Source: Vanessa cardui
Taxonomy: Eukaryota; Arthropoda; Insecta; Lepidoptera; Nymphalidae
Assembly: GCF_905220365.1 (NCBI RefSeq)
Contig: NC_061143.1
Span: forward strand, 1-64,000
Direction of reading: 5' to 3'
DNA length: 64,000 nt
The notes beneath the pieces are model-generated. The model saw nothing but the letters and a program-made list of their open reading frames with translations, had not been told where the DNA came from and searched no databases. Positions 8,875 through 19,368 of the stretch are shown here, in pieces; the stretch's first letter is position 1, and the number at the start of each line of letters is the position of its first letter. A program made the position numbers and the translations under genes.

Positions 8875-9416
8875 CTAGGGTGGTCGTAAGTCGGCGACCA
8901 CCCTGCGACGCCCAGTTCGTCTGCTGCGGGAGGGGAGAGAGGAGGCAGCCTCTCTCTCCCTTTCCGCCGCCTCCTTTGCGAGCATCACCTCCTCGCAGAA
9001 GGTGGCGACGGCGCTCCACCCTGCCTCGCTCCGTACCATCGTGGAGACGACGGCCGGAAGCGAGAGGTTTCCCGCAGCGACACCGACGGCCGCGACGAGG
9101 TCACGGCGCTGCTCAGCCCATGCTGGGCACTCCGCCAACGTGTGCAACGCCGTATCGTCGCGACCATCGCCACAATGGTGGCACTGGGACGTCGGCTCCC
9201 GACCTATGCGACACAGGTACCTACCGAAGCACCCGTGTCCAGTAAGCACCTGCGTCAGCCGGAAGCTGAGGGCGCCGTGGCTCCTGGTGAGCCACTCCTT
9301 CAAAACGGGCCTCACCGCCGCAATAGCGACGGCTTGCCCTGCCGTGGGTCGCGCCAAGCGCGTCTCCCACTCCGCCACTGAGACCTGGCGGAGCTCTGCC
9401 CTGCGTGCCTCGATCT
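8875..9416 (-). pseudogene. B1 ORF2 fragment, C-terminal 180 codons
   Basis: Carries the region after the RT, including LTQVLTGHGCFGRYLC and the CCHC knuckle (CHHCGDGRDDTALHTLAEC), and the normal stop. It has no endonuclease, no RT and no proper start. The frame is uninterrupted, so truncation at insertion rather than decay explains it. Confidence 0.88.
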
Positions 9417-9463
9417 AACCTAACCTAACCTAACCTAACCTAACCTAACCTAACCTAACCTAA

Positions 9464-9465
<2 letters not shown>
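9417..9465 (+). repeat. Telomeric (CCTAA)n tract
   Basis: About 10 perfect units between truncated B1 and A2. Confidence 0.98.
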
Positions 9466-9519
<54 letters not shown>

Positions 9520-9520
<1 letters not shown>

Positions 9521-9987
9521 TTTTACTAGGAGGAAATGCATTTACGCATTCCGCCCGGTCGAAAGGGGGGGACCGGGACGGATATGTGGGACTCCCGGGG
9601 CAGAAGGCCCCGTCCTACCCACTAAAACCTCCTAGGATTTCCGCCTTCACCGCAAGGCGGCAGGACTACGGGAACGCACGTGGCTCACCACCGCGGCCCT
9701 GCCAGCGGTCGTCGCTGTAAATGGGCGACTCACCTCGAGAGCGTGCCAGGATGTTGCGGCACGCTTCCGTCTCCGCCTCCGTCAGAACCGTGACGGACTC
9801 CCCCGAGTCCGCCACTGGAGGCTGGGCGAAGGCAGCGGATGTAAAGTTCCGCTGCCGACTACGTTGCGTCAAGTCAAAACAGGGCCATGCGGCAGCAGAT
9901 GTAAAAGTCCGCTGTCGATAGCGCTGTGTCACGTCCGGGTTGTGCGGCGGCGGATGTAAAGGTCCGCCGCCGCTGTGTCAGATCGGG
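9520..9987 (-). other. A2 3' UTR with three hairpins
   Basis: The three TGTAAAG-loop hairpins lie at 9831-9972. The second has an altered loop and stem (TGTAAAAG, CGCTGTCG). The terminal CTAGGAGG/CCTCCTAG stem is kept. A run of seven G in the CCGG stem loop makes it a few nt longer than A1. Confidence 0.7.
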
Positions 9988-12900
9988 TCAAGGCAACCGG
10001 CCTAGGTGGTCGCGGCGTCGTCGACCAGGTCTCCGTCGACGCAACGGGAGGGAGTTGGTGTCGTCCTCCCGCTGTCGTTCCGCCTTCTCCTTGGCGGACA
10101 TTACGACCTCGCTGAAGGTGCGTAATGCCGCCCACGCCTCTTCACTCGCGACCATCTTGCGCACTAAGGCCGGAAGCGAGATGTCCGGTCCAATGGCCGT
10201 GGACAGGGCTGCGCGAGGCTCCGCCCAGGCTGGGCACTCTGCGCGCGTGTGCTCGGCCGTGTCCACGGCTCCGTCGTCGCAATGGAGACATACCACTGAC
10301 GGCTCTCTCCCGACCACCTCGCACAAGTACTTGGCGAAGCAGCCGTGACCGGACATGAGCTGCGTCAGGTGGTACGTCAGTGGGCCGTGCTTGCGCTCGA
10401 CCCACTCTCTCAAAACTGGGCGGATGGCCGCCACGAGCTCCCCGCCGGCATCCGGAACTCGAAGCCGATCCTCCCACCTCTCCATCAGGCGGCGTCTTGC
10501 CTCCTCCCTCCACTGTTGGACTAGGGGGGGGTTGCCATCTGCTCTTGCCGCCTTGACCCGCCAGTAGACGCTCGAGTTGATCTCGGCCTCGAGGTCCCAT
10601 GGCGGGCTTCCGGACAGCAAGCCGGCCGCGGTGTATGACACCGTCCGGTACGCCCGAGCCGCCCTGAGCGCCATCGCCCGCTGCGGACGTCGCAGAGAGG
10701 CGACGTTGCGAGCGCTCAGAGCGTCCGCCCATATTGGCGCACCGTAGAGTGCCATCGAGCGCACCACGCCGGAGTACAGACGCCTGCACGAACTCCCTGG
10801 TCCACCTACGTTGGGCAGAATCCGCCCCAGCGCTCCGGCTGCAGCCACCAGTCTTGGGGCCAAGCGCCGGAAATGCTCCTCGAACTTCCACCTGCCATCG
10901 AGGACGAGTCCTAAGTACTTCATCGTCGACCCGATGGGGATGGAAGTTCCGCCGACCGTCAACACCATGCCCGGAGGTGGCGCGTTCCGAGGACCATGAA
11001 AAGCAAGGGCCTCGGACTTGTGCAAGGCCACCTCGAGGCCCAGGGCACGGATGCGGTGGACCGCATGTGCGACGCCGGCTGTGGCGAGATAAGCCGCCTC
11101 CCGGTGGGTACTGCCGCGGGCCGACACGAGGGTGTCGTCAGCGTAACATGTGACGCTGACCCCCCGCAAAGTGGCCCCGCGCAGCACCCAGTCATACCCG
11201 ATGTTCCACAGGAGAGGACCCAGTACAGAGCCCTGTGGAACACCGCAGGTCATGACCCTCCTTCCGAAACCGTCTAGCGTTGGGAATACCACCGCCCTGC
11301 CCGAAAAGTAATCGGCGATGGTTCGTCGGAGGTAGCCCGGCACATTGTGGTAGCGCAGAGCCTCCAGTATGACCTCCCAGGGCAGAGAGTTGAAGGCGTT
11401 GGCTATGTCCAACGAGACAGCCAACAAAACTCCACCCTGCGTCACCTCCTCCTCTGCCAGGTCCCTGACCTTAGCGATCGCGTCCAGCGTCGAGCGGCCG
11501 GGGCGGAAGCCATACTGCCGCTCGTTAAGGCCCGGCTCCATGCTGTCGACTAGGCGGACGGCGAGCACACGCTCGAAGAGCTTGCTCACCTCGTCGAGCA
11601 GCACGATTGGGCGGTAGGCCGACGGCTGATCGGGGGCTCGTCCCTCCTTACGGATGAGTACGAGCTTACCCGTTTTCCACCTATGCGGAAACCTACCTTG
11701 AGCCAGGCAGGCGGAGAAGAGCTGGCGGACGCTATCGCCCAGGGCATCCAACGCGATCGACAGGGCGCGTCCCGGTATCCCGTCAGGCCCGGGGGCTGTC
11801 CTTTTAGAGCGAAGCTTGTGGACGGCCGCGCACAGTTCCGCCTCGGTAACCGGGGGTGCCAGGTCTCGTACGTCCCTGCTGGGCCGTAGTGGGGCCATCG
11901 ACGGCGGGACGAACTCGCCGCGCTCAGGAAAGAGCACACTCAGTACCCTCTCCAGAACGTGCGGCTGGAGGGTGCTAGAGAGCGGGGGAGTCCAGGGTCG
12001 GAGTTTTTGTCTCACGACCCGGTACGGTCTCCCCCATGGATCGCTCTCCAGCGTCGCGAGCCATTCTCGCCACGCATCCTCTTTCGCCTGGGCTATGGCC
12101 TTCTTGAGTTGATCGCAGGCGTCCCTGTAGGCGGTGTAAAAGGTCGCCTCCAGGTCGCGGTCACGCACACGTCTTCTCCTGCTCCTGGCGTACTGGCGGC
12201 GGGCCGCAACACAGGCTCTCCGCAGCTGGCGGAGTTCCGGCCGCCACCAATACACGCGGCGACGTGGAGCCTGAGGCTTGACTCTCGGCATCGCCACATC
12301 GCAAATGCGAAACAGGGCTGCGCCGAGTTGGTCAGCCTCTCGGTCGACCTGCGCCACCGGCTCGGTGCCGGCGCACCAGGCCTCCACGATTGCCGCCTCT
12401 TTTGCCAACTGGCTATCGAGGCGGCCCAGGCTCCACCGCGGACCTTCTGTCCGCTCAACAGCGGGCCGGACGACTGGAACCGCGGAGACATCGAATCGGA
12501 TGTATCGATGATCCGATAGAGTCTCCACGGCCGTCTCCACCCTCCACTCTTGAACACGGCGGGCTAGGGCGATGGACGCGAACGTAACGTCCACGATCGA
12601 CTCGCCCTGCTGCCGCACGCACGTGCTCTCCGACCCACTGTTGATCACCGCGAGACCGAGCGAGACCGCCCACTCTTCCAGCGCTTCGCCTCTGGCGTCT
12701 GTCGCAGGGGAACCCCAAGCCGTAGATTTGGCGTTGAAGTCCCCCGCAACTAGCACCGGGTTAGGCGATGCTTGCCCAATCAGAGCCCCGACCTCGACGA
12801 GCAGCTGTTCAAACTCCGCGAGACTCCGATTGGGCGAGGCGTAGACGCCCACGGTCACCACACTCCCGATCACCGCGACCACGAACCCTCTGCCCCTGAC

Positions 12901-13110
12901 TACCCCTTCGATAGCAGGGGAACCAGCGACGGCAGGGGCGACGATTGCCACCACTCCTTCGTGGTCGGAGACCCAGTCGTCCCGTAAATGAACGACGTAG
13001 GGCTCCGATACCACCGCAACGTCGATTTGCCACTCTGCCATGCTTTGGACTAGGAGGTCCTGAGCTCTGGCAGAGTGGTTTAAATTGGCCTGAAGACAAC
13101 GCAGAGCCAT
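9988..13110 (-). CDS. A2 ORF2, endonuclease-reverse transcriptase, 1040 aa
   Basis: All endonuclease residues (E36, GDFN, SDH) and RT motifs (SLDIANAF, GVPQGS, YADD) are present. Differs from A1 mainly at about residues 875-1000: ADGNPPLVQQWREEARRRLMERW, LTQLMSGHGCFAKYLCEV, and the knuckle CLHCDDGAVDTAEHTRAEC, which still fits C-x2-C-x9-H-x4-C. It has ARN where A1 has NRVN. Starts at TAATG overlapping ORF1. Probably functional. Confidence 0.93.
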   Translation of the reverse strand: MALRCLQANLNHSARAQDLLVQSMAEWQIDVAVVSEPYVVHLRDDWVSDHEGVVAIVAPAVAGSPAIEGVVRGRGFVVAVIGSVVTVGVYASPNRSLAEFEQLLVEVGALIGQASPNPVLVAGDFNAKSTAWGSPATDARGEALEEWAVSLGLAVINSGSESTCVRQQGESIVDVTFASIALARRVQEWRVETAVETLSDHRYIRFDVSAVPVVRPAVERTEGPRWSLGRLDSQLAKEAAIVEAWCAGTEPVAQVDREADQLGAALFRICDVAMPRVKPQAPRRRVYWWRPELRQLRRACVAARRQYARSRRRRVRDRDLEATFYTAYRDACDQLKKAIAQAKEDAWREWLATLESDPWGRPYRVVRQKLRPWTPPLSSTLQPHVLERVLSVLFPERGEFVPPSMAPLRPSRDVRDLAPPVTEAELCAAVHKLRSKRTAPGPDGIPGRALSIALDALGDSVRQLFSACLAQGRFPHRWKTGKLVLIRKEGRAPDQPSAYRPIVLLDEVSKLFERVLAVRLVDSMEPGLNERQYGFRPGRSTLDAIAKVRDLAEEEVTQGGVLLAVSLDIANAFNSLPWEVILEALRYHNVPGYLRRTIADYFSGRAVVFPTLDGFGRRVMTCGVPQGSVLGPLLWNIGYDWVLRGATLRGVSVTCYADDTLVSARGSTHREAAYLATAGVAHAVHRIRALGLEVALHKSEALAFHGPRNAPPPGMVLTVGGTSIPIGSTMKYLGLVLDGRWKFEEHFRRLAPRLVAAAGALGRILPNVGGPGSSCRRLYSGVVRSMALYGAPIWADALSARNVASLRRPQRAMALRAARAYRTVSYTAAGLLSGSPPWDLEAEINSSVYWRVKAARADGNPPLVQQWREEARRRLMERWEDRLRVPDAGGELVAAIRPVLREWVERKHGPLTYHLTQLMSGHGCFAKYLCEVVGREPSVVCLHCDDGAVDTAEHTRAECPAWAEPRAALSTAIGPDISLPALVRKMVASEEAWAALRTFSEVVMSAKEKAERQREDDTNSLPLRRRRPGRRRRDHLGRLP

Positions 13111-15365
13111 TAGTGCGATGTCTCCATTGGCTCCTCCACGGTCCGTTGGGACGCGGTGACGGGCCTCTTCGCCACCGTTCCTCTGGCTTTACCTCGCGCA
13201 GGGCGGGTTCTGTTCGTAGGACACGCCCTGCTGCCGATGGCATGCGCCGCCGGTTTGCCAGCCGCTGAGCATATGGCGCAGCTTGCTTCTGCGGCTGTAC
13301 AATCTCGGGCCTTGTGGTCAGCCCGACCGCAGCGGAAGCACAGACGGCTGCGGTCGACGTCCCTGTCGCACTTGGCCCCCATGTGGCCTCCCTCGAGGCA
13401 TTTGTAGCAGCGGAGCGGCCTCGGCTCGAGCAACAGCACCCGCGCCGAGATCCACCCCACTTTAACCCTGCCAGTTGCCAATATCTTTTTGGCCGCTGCG
13501 ACTGGGCAGCTGAGCCACAGCGACCTGCAGCCGTTGAAGCCCCGAACGACCACGCCTGGCCTAATCGCTCCATCAGAGCAACCTCCTTCTGCGGCGACCG
13601 CCGCCACTACTTCCTCCGCCGTGACCGCATCGTCCAGATCCATGACGCGTATCTCGACACATTTGGTAGGCCGATGGATCTGGACTTCGTCCTGATCGAG
13701 GACCTCCCGGAGCTTGGCCGCTAGAGCGTCCGCCGCCTTCTCCGGTTCGTTCGTGCCCGGCGGCACTTCGAGCATCCTCGCCCCCGTGGCTGTTGTCCTG
13801 AAGCGCACGGAGGTGAGGCCGACCTCGCCGAGTTTGACACGGCTTTTGGCCTCAGCGAGAACGCTCTCGTACCTGACCCCTTTCTCCTCAGCACCGGGTT
13901 TCAGTGTGATCGTAATGACCGCGGTGCGAGGAGGGCGAAGCTTCCTTTGCCTAGGGGCTTTCTTCTTTCCCTTTGTTTCTTTCGCCGGGTTTTTGGGCGG
14001 CTTGTTCGGTTGTTTGCGAACAACGGCCGCCCATGACATTCCGGAACTGACCGGCTTCGACGGCGCTGGAGGGACAGTTGTGTTACCCGCAGCTGCTGCT
14101 GCTTCTTGAGCAGCCATACTGGGCTTTGTCCTCTTCTTTTTCCCCTTCTTTTTGGTGACTTTTGGTTGAGCCGTTTTAGGGCTCCCAACTCTCTCCGTGT
14201 CCACAGCAGCGGGCGACTGCGTTGGAGTCGTCCCCCGTGCGGCTGTAACCGCAGTCTGCGTCGTCTTTCGGTCTGCGGCCAGTGGAGGTCGCAGCCGGGG
14301 CTCCGGGAGGAGGCGCCGCTCGATGCCCTCCATCCGGGCATTCAGCATGTTGCCGAACTGCTCCCGGCTGGAGCGCAGCGCCTCCTCCATTACGCGCTGG
14401 ATGGTTGCCTCGTCCATACTCGCAGGCTGTGTGCGCATCAGGGCCACTTCTCTTCTTAGCTCGGCCAACTGGCCCGAGAGCTGCGTGTTCGCAGCCTCCA
14501 GCCGCGCCACCTCTTCTGTCACGGTCAGGGCTCTCAGATCCGCAACTGCACCTTTAATGGTGTCAGCGGCAGTCTTCAGAGCCCTGACGAAGGTGCCCTT
14601 CAGGTTGCCCGATTTGTCGGCAACCTGAAGCACCACGTCAAGCGCTTCCTGGACCTTCGCGTCTAAGGCGGCTGACGTCTTCGGAATATCATTTTCGGTT
14701 ATACCGATTGTCGGCGTGCGATTTCTCGTGCGAGCCGCCCTTTCCTCGATCGCCGCCTTGGCCGCTTCAGTGTATGCGGCCAGCGCATCCTCCGCTTCGT
14801 ACCGCCGTTCTTTCTCCTTTTGGGAGCTGAGCTCAGCTTGTGATTTGCTGAGCCCGACGTATATCCCGTGAGTAGGCGGTCTGCCACGCCCTCTCTTACT
14901 CGAGGGCTTCAACCACCTACTCACTGACGACTCCGAGAGTTCTGCGTCGCTAAAATGCGCGCTCGCATCGCTCTCGGAGCCCGAGAAGCTGTCCGCCGTG
15001 CGGGACCGCTTCTCCCCTTTCCTTCGAGTGTCTCGTCCGGTTTGTGTGGGAGACGGGCCCGACTCGGAGAGTCGTTCCAGTCTCACCACTGGGATTTTCC
15101 GGGCAGTTTCCTGCACCTGTATTTTGCGCGCCATTGGGGCTTGCACTTCCACCTCCTTTGTACAACTTAAACTACTATTTACACCTAAATCTACTCCCAC
15201 ACTCTCCATCTCTGTATCCTTTATGCTCGCCAAATAGTCATCGTTAAAAAGCTGTAGTGCGACTTTGTCCCCTCCAGATTTCGATACGGGACTGTCCGAC
15301 CCGTGAAGCGGGTCGGAGAGGGAGTGACACCCTCCTGGAGAATTAATATTATTAGTAGCACTCAT
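13110..15365 (-). CDS. A2 ORF1, Gag-like protein, 751 aa
   Basis: Same length and domain order as A1 ORF1 with scattered substitutions (for example AQM to ALM in the coiled coil; PSQ to PTQ and VVRGS to VVRGF further on). All cysteines and histidines of the three knuckles are kept. The frame is again open upstream to 15470 with a non-ATG beginning; I use the conserved MSAT at 15365. Confidence 0.9.
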   Translation of the reverse strand: MSATNNINSPGGCHSLSDPLHGSDSPVSKSGGDKVALQLFNDDYLASIKDTEMESVGVDLGVNSSLSCTKEVEVQAPMARKIQVQETARKIPVVRLERLSESGPSPTQTGRDTRRKGEKRSRTADSFSGSESDASAHFSDAELSESSVSRWLKPSSKRGRGRPPTHGIYVGLSKSQAELSSQKEKERRYEAEDALAAYTEAAKAAIEERAARTRNRTPTIGITENDIPKTSAALDAKVQEALDVVLQVADKSGNLKGTFVRALKTAADTIKGAVADLRALTVTEEVARLEAANTQLSGQLAELRREVALMRTQPASMDEATIQRVMEEALRSSREQFGNMLNARMEGIERRLLPEPRLRPPLAADRKTTQTAVTAARGTTPTQSPAAVDTERVGSPKTAQPKVTKKKGKKKRTKPSMAAQEAAAAAGNTTVPPAPSKPVSSGMSWAAVVRKQPNKPPKNPAKETKGKKKAPRQRKLRPPRTAVITITLKPGAEEKGVRYESVLAEAKSRVKLGEVGLTSVRFRTTATGARMLEVPPGTNEPEKAADALAAKLREVLDQDEVQIHRPTKCVEIRVMDLDDAVTAEEVVAAVAAEGGCSDGAIRPGVVVRGFNGCRSLWLSCPVAAAKKILATGRVKVGWISARVLLLEPRPLRCYKCLEGGHMGAKCDRDVDRSRLCFRCGRADHKARDCTAAEASCAICSAAGKPAAHAIGSRACPTNRTRPARGKARGTVAKRPVTASQRTVEEPMETSH

Positions 15366-15713
15366 ATTTAAAAAAGTTGCCGGGGCTGCCGGCGTGACGC
15401 AGTCATGACCGGAATACCCTCCGGCCATGCATCCTATCGCGCTGCGTCGCCACTTAGGATTCGGGTACACAATAAAAAGAAAACACTATACAAAAGACTA
15501 TACACCTAAATTAAAATTATTATTACTACATACTTAAAATATATATACACTCCTTCGTTACCACGGGGCCGCCGGACCACTCTGAAAACAGAGAAAGACC
15601 GGGAGCGACCCGTGGCATGCCCTCCGCGTCAGTCTTAGCCGTGGCCGGCGAGCAAGCTCAAGCCGGCCCCGTTGCCCAGGGTGCGCCACGAGGAGGCGAC
15701 TGACATGCACCCC
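15366..15713 (-). promoter_or_regulatory. A2 5' UTR
   Basis: Same layout as A1, with a few substitutions in the AT-rich inner part (about 15480-15540) and one in the outer part (CCGGACCACTC where A1 has CCGGTCCACTC). Confidence 0.55.
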
Positions 15714-15770
15714 AACCTAACCTAACCTAACCTAACCTAACCTAACCTAACCTAACCTAACCTAACCTAA

Positions 15771-15772
<2 letters not shown>
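15714..15772 (+). repeat. Telomeric (CCTAA)n tract
   Basis: About 12 perfect units between A2 and B2. Confidence 0.98.
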
Positions 15773-15852
<80 letters not shown>

Positions 15853-16010
15853 GTTGGGAAATCCATCATGGAGACCCTCCGCTCTGGGGGAAGAGCGAAG
15901 GGTACTGTCAGACTCTTACTGACTAAAACCCAACCCGTGTCCTCCAATTGCCCATGTGTCGGAAGGGCGGGTATCGCCGAAGCATTCGTCGCACCCCTCC
16001 GACGGGCGTT

Positions 16011-16041
16011 GGCGCGCCTGATGTAAAGAGTCAGGCGCGCC
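16011..16041 (-). other. B2 3'-UTR hairpin, G-C stem variant
   Basis: GGCGCGCCTGA/TCAGGCGCGCC with loop TGTAAAGAG. It sits inside the 330-nt 3' UTR (15850-16179), which also holds CGCTCT-ggggga-AGAGCG. Confidence 0.72.
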
Positions 16042-16179
16042 CCGTCACTCACTGCGGCTGTCCACCCGGCCGCAGGACTCCACTACGAGGCGCGCGTGCG
16101 GAACACGACGCCGCCGCCTCGAGGCCTGTTGCTGGTCGGACGGCGAGACGCCCCGAGTCTGCCGTCCGCAGGCCACGCC

Positions 16180-19100
16180 CTAGGGTGGTCGTAAGTCGGC
16201 GACCACCCTGCGACGCCCAGTTCGTCTGCTGCGGGAGGGGAGAGAGGAGGCAGCCTCTCTCTCCCTTTCCGCCGCCTCCTTTGCGAGCATCACTTCCTCG
16301 CAGAAGGTGGCGACGGCGCTCCACCCTGCCTCACTCCGTACCATCGCGGAGACGACGGCTGGAAGCGAGAGGTTTCCCGCAGCGACACCTACGGCCGCGA
16401 CGAGGTCACGGCGCTGCTCAGCCCATGCTGGGCACTCCGCCAACGTATGCAACGCCGTATCGTCGCGACCATCGCCACAATGGTGGCACTGGGACGTCGG
16501 CTCCCGACCTATGCGACACAGGTACCTACCGAAGCACCCGTGTCCAGTAAGCACCTGCGTCAGCCGGAAGCTGAGGGCGCCGTGGCTCCTAGTGAGCCAC
16601 TCCTTCAGGACGGGCCTCACCGCCGCAATAGCGACGGCTTGCCCTGCCGTGGGTCGCGCCAAGCGCGTCTCCCACTCCGCCACTGAGACCTGGATGAGCT
16701 CTGCCCTGCGTGCCTCGATCTGTCGAGGCACCAGGCGCTCACCCCGCTCGACCGCCTCCGCGCGCCACCAATAGAGCGACGCGAGGAGCTTAGCCTCGAG
16801 GTCCCAGGGCGGCGATCCGGCTAGGAGGCTCGCTGCCTCGAAGGAGATCGTACGGTATCCCCTTATCATCCTGACGGCCATCGCGCGCTGTGGCCTTCTC
16901 AGCGCGGCGACGTTGCGGGCCGTCAGGGCATCCGCCCACACTGGCGCGGCGTATAGCGCCATCGACCGTACGACCCCCATGTAGAGCCTCCTGCATGAGG
17001 AGTTGGGCCCCCCCAGATTGGGCAGCAAGCGCGAGAGCGCTGAAGCGGCGCCCAACAACCGGGGGGCGAGCCGTGTAAAGTGCGGCTCGAAGTTCCACCT
17101 ACTGTCGAGGATGAGTCCTAGATATTTCATCTTCGACTCGACAGCGATGGACACCCCTCCTACCATGATGCTGGACCCGGGAGGCGGCTTCGTCCTCGGC
17201 CCGTGAAAACACAGGGCTTCCGACTTGTGCAATGCCACCTCCAAGCCCAGCCGCCGGATCCTTCCCACGGCATGCGCGACACCAGCAGTCGCGCGTATGG
17301 CCGCCTGCCGGTACGTCTTTCCACGTGCTGTAACCAGCGTGTCGTCGGCGTAACAAATGACGCCGACGCCGTGGATGAACGCACCGCGCAGGGCCCAGTC
17401 GTACCCCACGTTCCACAGGAGTGGACCCAAGACGGAACCCTGTGGAACGCCGCACGACGTCTCCCGACGACCCCACCTCTCGCGACCCGGGTACACGACC
17501 GCTCGGTTCGACAAGTAGGCCGCGACCACGCGTTGGAGGTAGCGCGGCACTCCGTGGTATCGGAGTGCTTCCCTGATGGTACTCCAAGGCAAGGTGTTGA
17601 AAGCGTTGGCGATGTCGAGCGACACCGCCAAGACCACCTCACCCCGGGCGACTGCCTCCTCCGCGAGGGCCTTGACGCGCATGATCGCGTCGACCGTCGA
17701 ACGTCCCTGGCGGAAGCCGAATTGGTTCTCCGCCAAATCCGGCCCCACCCTGGTCATGTGCTGAACGAGGCGACTGGCGATGACACGCTCGAAGATCTTA
17801 CACACCTCGTCCAGCAACACGATCGGTCGGTACGCAGATGGCGAGTCTGCGGGTCGTCCCTCCTTCTTAAGCAAGACCAGCTTTCCAGTCTTCCACCGGC
17901 TTGGAAACTGGCCTCGCTCCAGGCATGCGCTCAGCAGCCCTGAGAGTCGTGGCCCGAGTTCTCTCAGGGCGAGGACCCACGCACGGCCTGGAATGCCGTC
18001 GGGTCCAGGGGCGGTGTTCCTGATTCGAGCCACCGCCCCTCTGAGCTCTTCCCGGGTGACGGCGGGCACGTCGTCTTCACCCTCTTCCGCGTCACTGTGA
18101 GGCGGAACCATAGCCGGTGGTGTGTGCTCCGGTCTAGATGGAAACAGAGCACCCACCACCTCCTCCAGCAGCTGCGGCTGGAGACTCCGGGACAGCGGGG
18201 GAGCCGACTGGCGCATCTTGCCCCTCACCATCAGGTAAGGGCGTCCCCACGGATCTAGGTCCAGAGTCTCCACCAGCTCGTCGTTGGCCTGGGCCTTGGC
18301 TCTGACGATGGCCAACTGGAGTGCGCTCTTCGCCTCCCTGTAGCTAGCGTACAGTTCCGCCTCTTCACTCTCCTGCGCTTCTTCGGCCGCCGCTGTAAAG
18401 GGGCGGCGGCCTCTCCTCCGTCGTCGGCACCTCGCGTACTGGCGTCGCATCTGCGTGCATTCGTTGCGCAACTGCGCAATCGACTGCGCCCACCAGTACA
18501 CTTGGCGCCTAGCTGACAACGGCCGGACTCGGGGCATGCCAGCGTCGCAGATTTGCGACATGCTCTCCCGGAACCACTCCGCCTCGTCGTCGATGTCGGC
18601 AGGCCTGTCTGGCGAATCTAGCCAGGCCTTGACGATCGAGGCCTCCAGGAGAGCCTCCCTGTCCAGCCGCTTCAGCGCCCATCGCGGACCGTCTCCGTGC
18701 CGACCTGCCGCTTGGATCGGCCGAATCGAAGTTCGGGCAGAGACGCTAAACCGAATGTACCGATGGTCGGATAGCGTCTCGACGTCCTCGACGACGTGCC
18801 AGTCGAGGACGTTGCGCGCGAGAGCGGGGCTAGCGAACGTGAGGTCCACTATTGACCCACCCCGCTGCCGCACGCACGTCTGCACCGAACCCCGATTCAG
18901 GAGAAGCAGGCCGAGCTCGACCGCCCACTCCTCCACTAGCTCGCCCCGCGCGTCCGTAGACGGGGAACCCCAAGCCGTAGACTTGGCGTTGAAGTCCCCC
19001 AGGACGATCACGGGGCGAGGACAGCCACGACGGACTATCGTGCCCAACTCTAGGGTGACACTCTCAAGATCAGCGAGAGAAAGGCTGGGGGCGAAATATA

Positions 19101-19368
19101 CCCCCACGACCATGATGTCACCCCAGACTGCCGCGACATAGCCCCGCCCTCGAGTGACGGCCTCGAAGGGAAGCGTGTCAGCGGCGGACCTCCTGATCAA
19201 CGCCACCGAGCGGTTATCGTCGCACACCCAGTCATCCCTGGGCGGCACGAAGTACGGCTCGGCGACGGCGGTCAAATCGATCGACCACTGCGCCATGCTC
19301 TGGAGCAAGAGATCCTGAGCCCTGGCGCAGTGGTTGATATTGGCTTGGAGGAGACGACGTAGAGCCAT
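16180..19368 (-). CDS. B2 ORF2, endonuclease-reverse transcriptase, 1062 aa
   Basis: Family B protein starting MALRRLLQANINH. Endonuclease: N10, E37 in AEPY, D125 and N127 in GDFN, D175, D201-H202. RT: TAPGPDG (452-458), QFGFRQGRS (549-557), D585 in SLDIANAF, GVPQGS (640-645), YADD (673-676). C-terminal knuckle CHHCGDGRDDTALHTLAEC. The frame is open further upstream into ORF1 (to 19650), but the ATG in TAATG gives the length shared by all copies. Distinctive changes: LELGTIVRRG, RGKMRQS, VESKMKYLGLILD and ELIQVSVAEWE. No break seen. Confidence 0.93.
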   Translation of the reverse strand: MALRRLLQANINHCARAQDLLLQSMAQWSIDLTAVAEPYFVPPRDDWVCDDNRSVALIRRSAADTLPFEAVTRGRGYVAAVWGDIMVVGVYFAPSLSLADLESVTLELGTIVRRGCPRPVIVLGDFNAKSTAWGSPSTDARGELVEEWAVELGLLLLNRGSVQTCVRQRGGSIVDLTFASPALARNVLDWHVVEDVETLSDHRYIRFSVSARTSIRPIQAAGRHGDGPRWALKRLDREALLEASIVKAWLDSPDRPADIDDEAEWFRESMSQICDAGMPRVRPLSARRQVYWWAQSIAQLRNECTQMRRQYARCRRRRRGRRPFTAAAEEAQESEEAELYASYREAKSALQLAIVRAKAQANDELVETLDLDPWGRPYLMVRGKMRQSAPPLSRSLQPQLLEEVVGALFPSRPEHTPPAMVPPHSDAEEGEDDVPAVTREELRGAVARIRNTAPGPDGIPGRAWVLALRELGPRLSGLLSACLERGQFPSRWKTGKLVLLKKEGRPADSPSAYRPIVLLDEVCKIFERVIASRLVQHMTRVGPDLAENQFGFRQGRSTVDAIMRVKALAEEAVARGEVVLAVSLDIANAFNTLPWSTIREALRYHGVPRYLQRVVAAYLSNRAVVYPGRERWGRRETSCGVPQGSVLGPLLWNVGYDWALRGAFIHGVGVICYADDTLVTARGKTYRQAAIRATAGVAHAVGRIRRLGLEVALHKSEALCFHGPRTKPPPGSSIMVGGVSIAVESKMKYLGLILDSRWNFEPHFTRLAPRLLGAASALSRLLPNLGGPNSSCRRLYMGVVRSMALYAAPVWADALTARNVAALRRPQRAMAVRMIRGYRTISFEAASLLAGSPPWDLEAKLLASLYWWRAEAVERGERLVPRQIEARRAELIQVSVAEWETRLARPTAGQAVAIAAVRPVLKEWLTRSHGALSFRLTQVLTGHGCFGRYLCRIGREPTSQCHHCGDGRDDTALHTLAECPAWAEQRRDLVAAVGVAAGNLSLPAVVSAMVRSEAGWSAVATFCEEVMLAKEAAEREREAASSLPSRSRRTGRRRVVADLRPP

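Larger units (their letters stand above)
8522..9416 (-). mobile_element. B1: 5'-truncated B element
   Basis: Retains a 23-nt tail, the B 3' UTR and the last 180 codons of ORF2. The 5' end stops inside ORF2 after ...CGATCT, where full copies read CGATCTGTCG, and joins the telomere repeat; CT is shared at the junction (2-nt microhomology). This is a typical incomplete reverse-transcription product and cannot mobilise itself. Confidence 0.9.
9466..15713 (-). mobile_element. A2: full-length A element
   Basis: 6.25 kb with a 54-nt tail (9466-9519). Nearly identical to A1 through ORF1 and the first 80 percent of ORF2; the C-terminal part of ORF2 differs in blocks. Both ORFs are intact. Confidence 0.93.
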
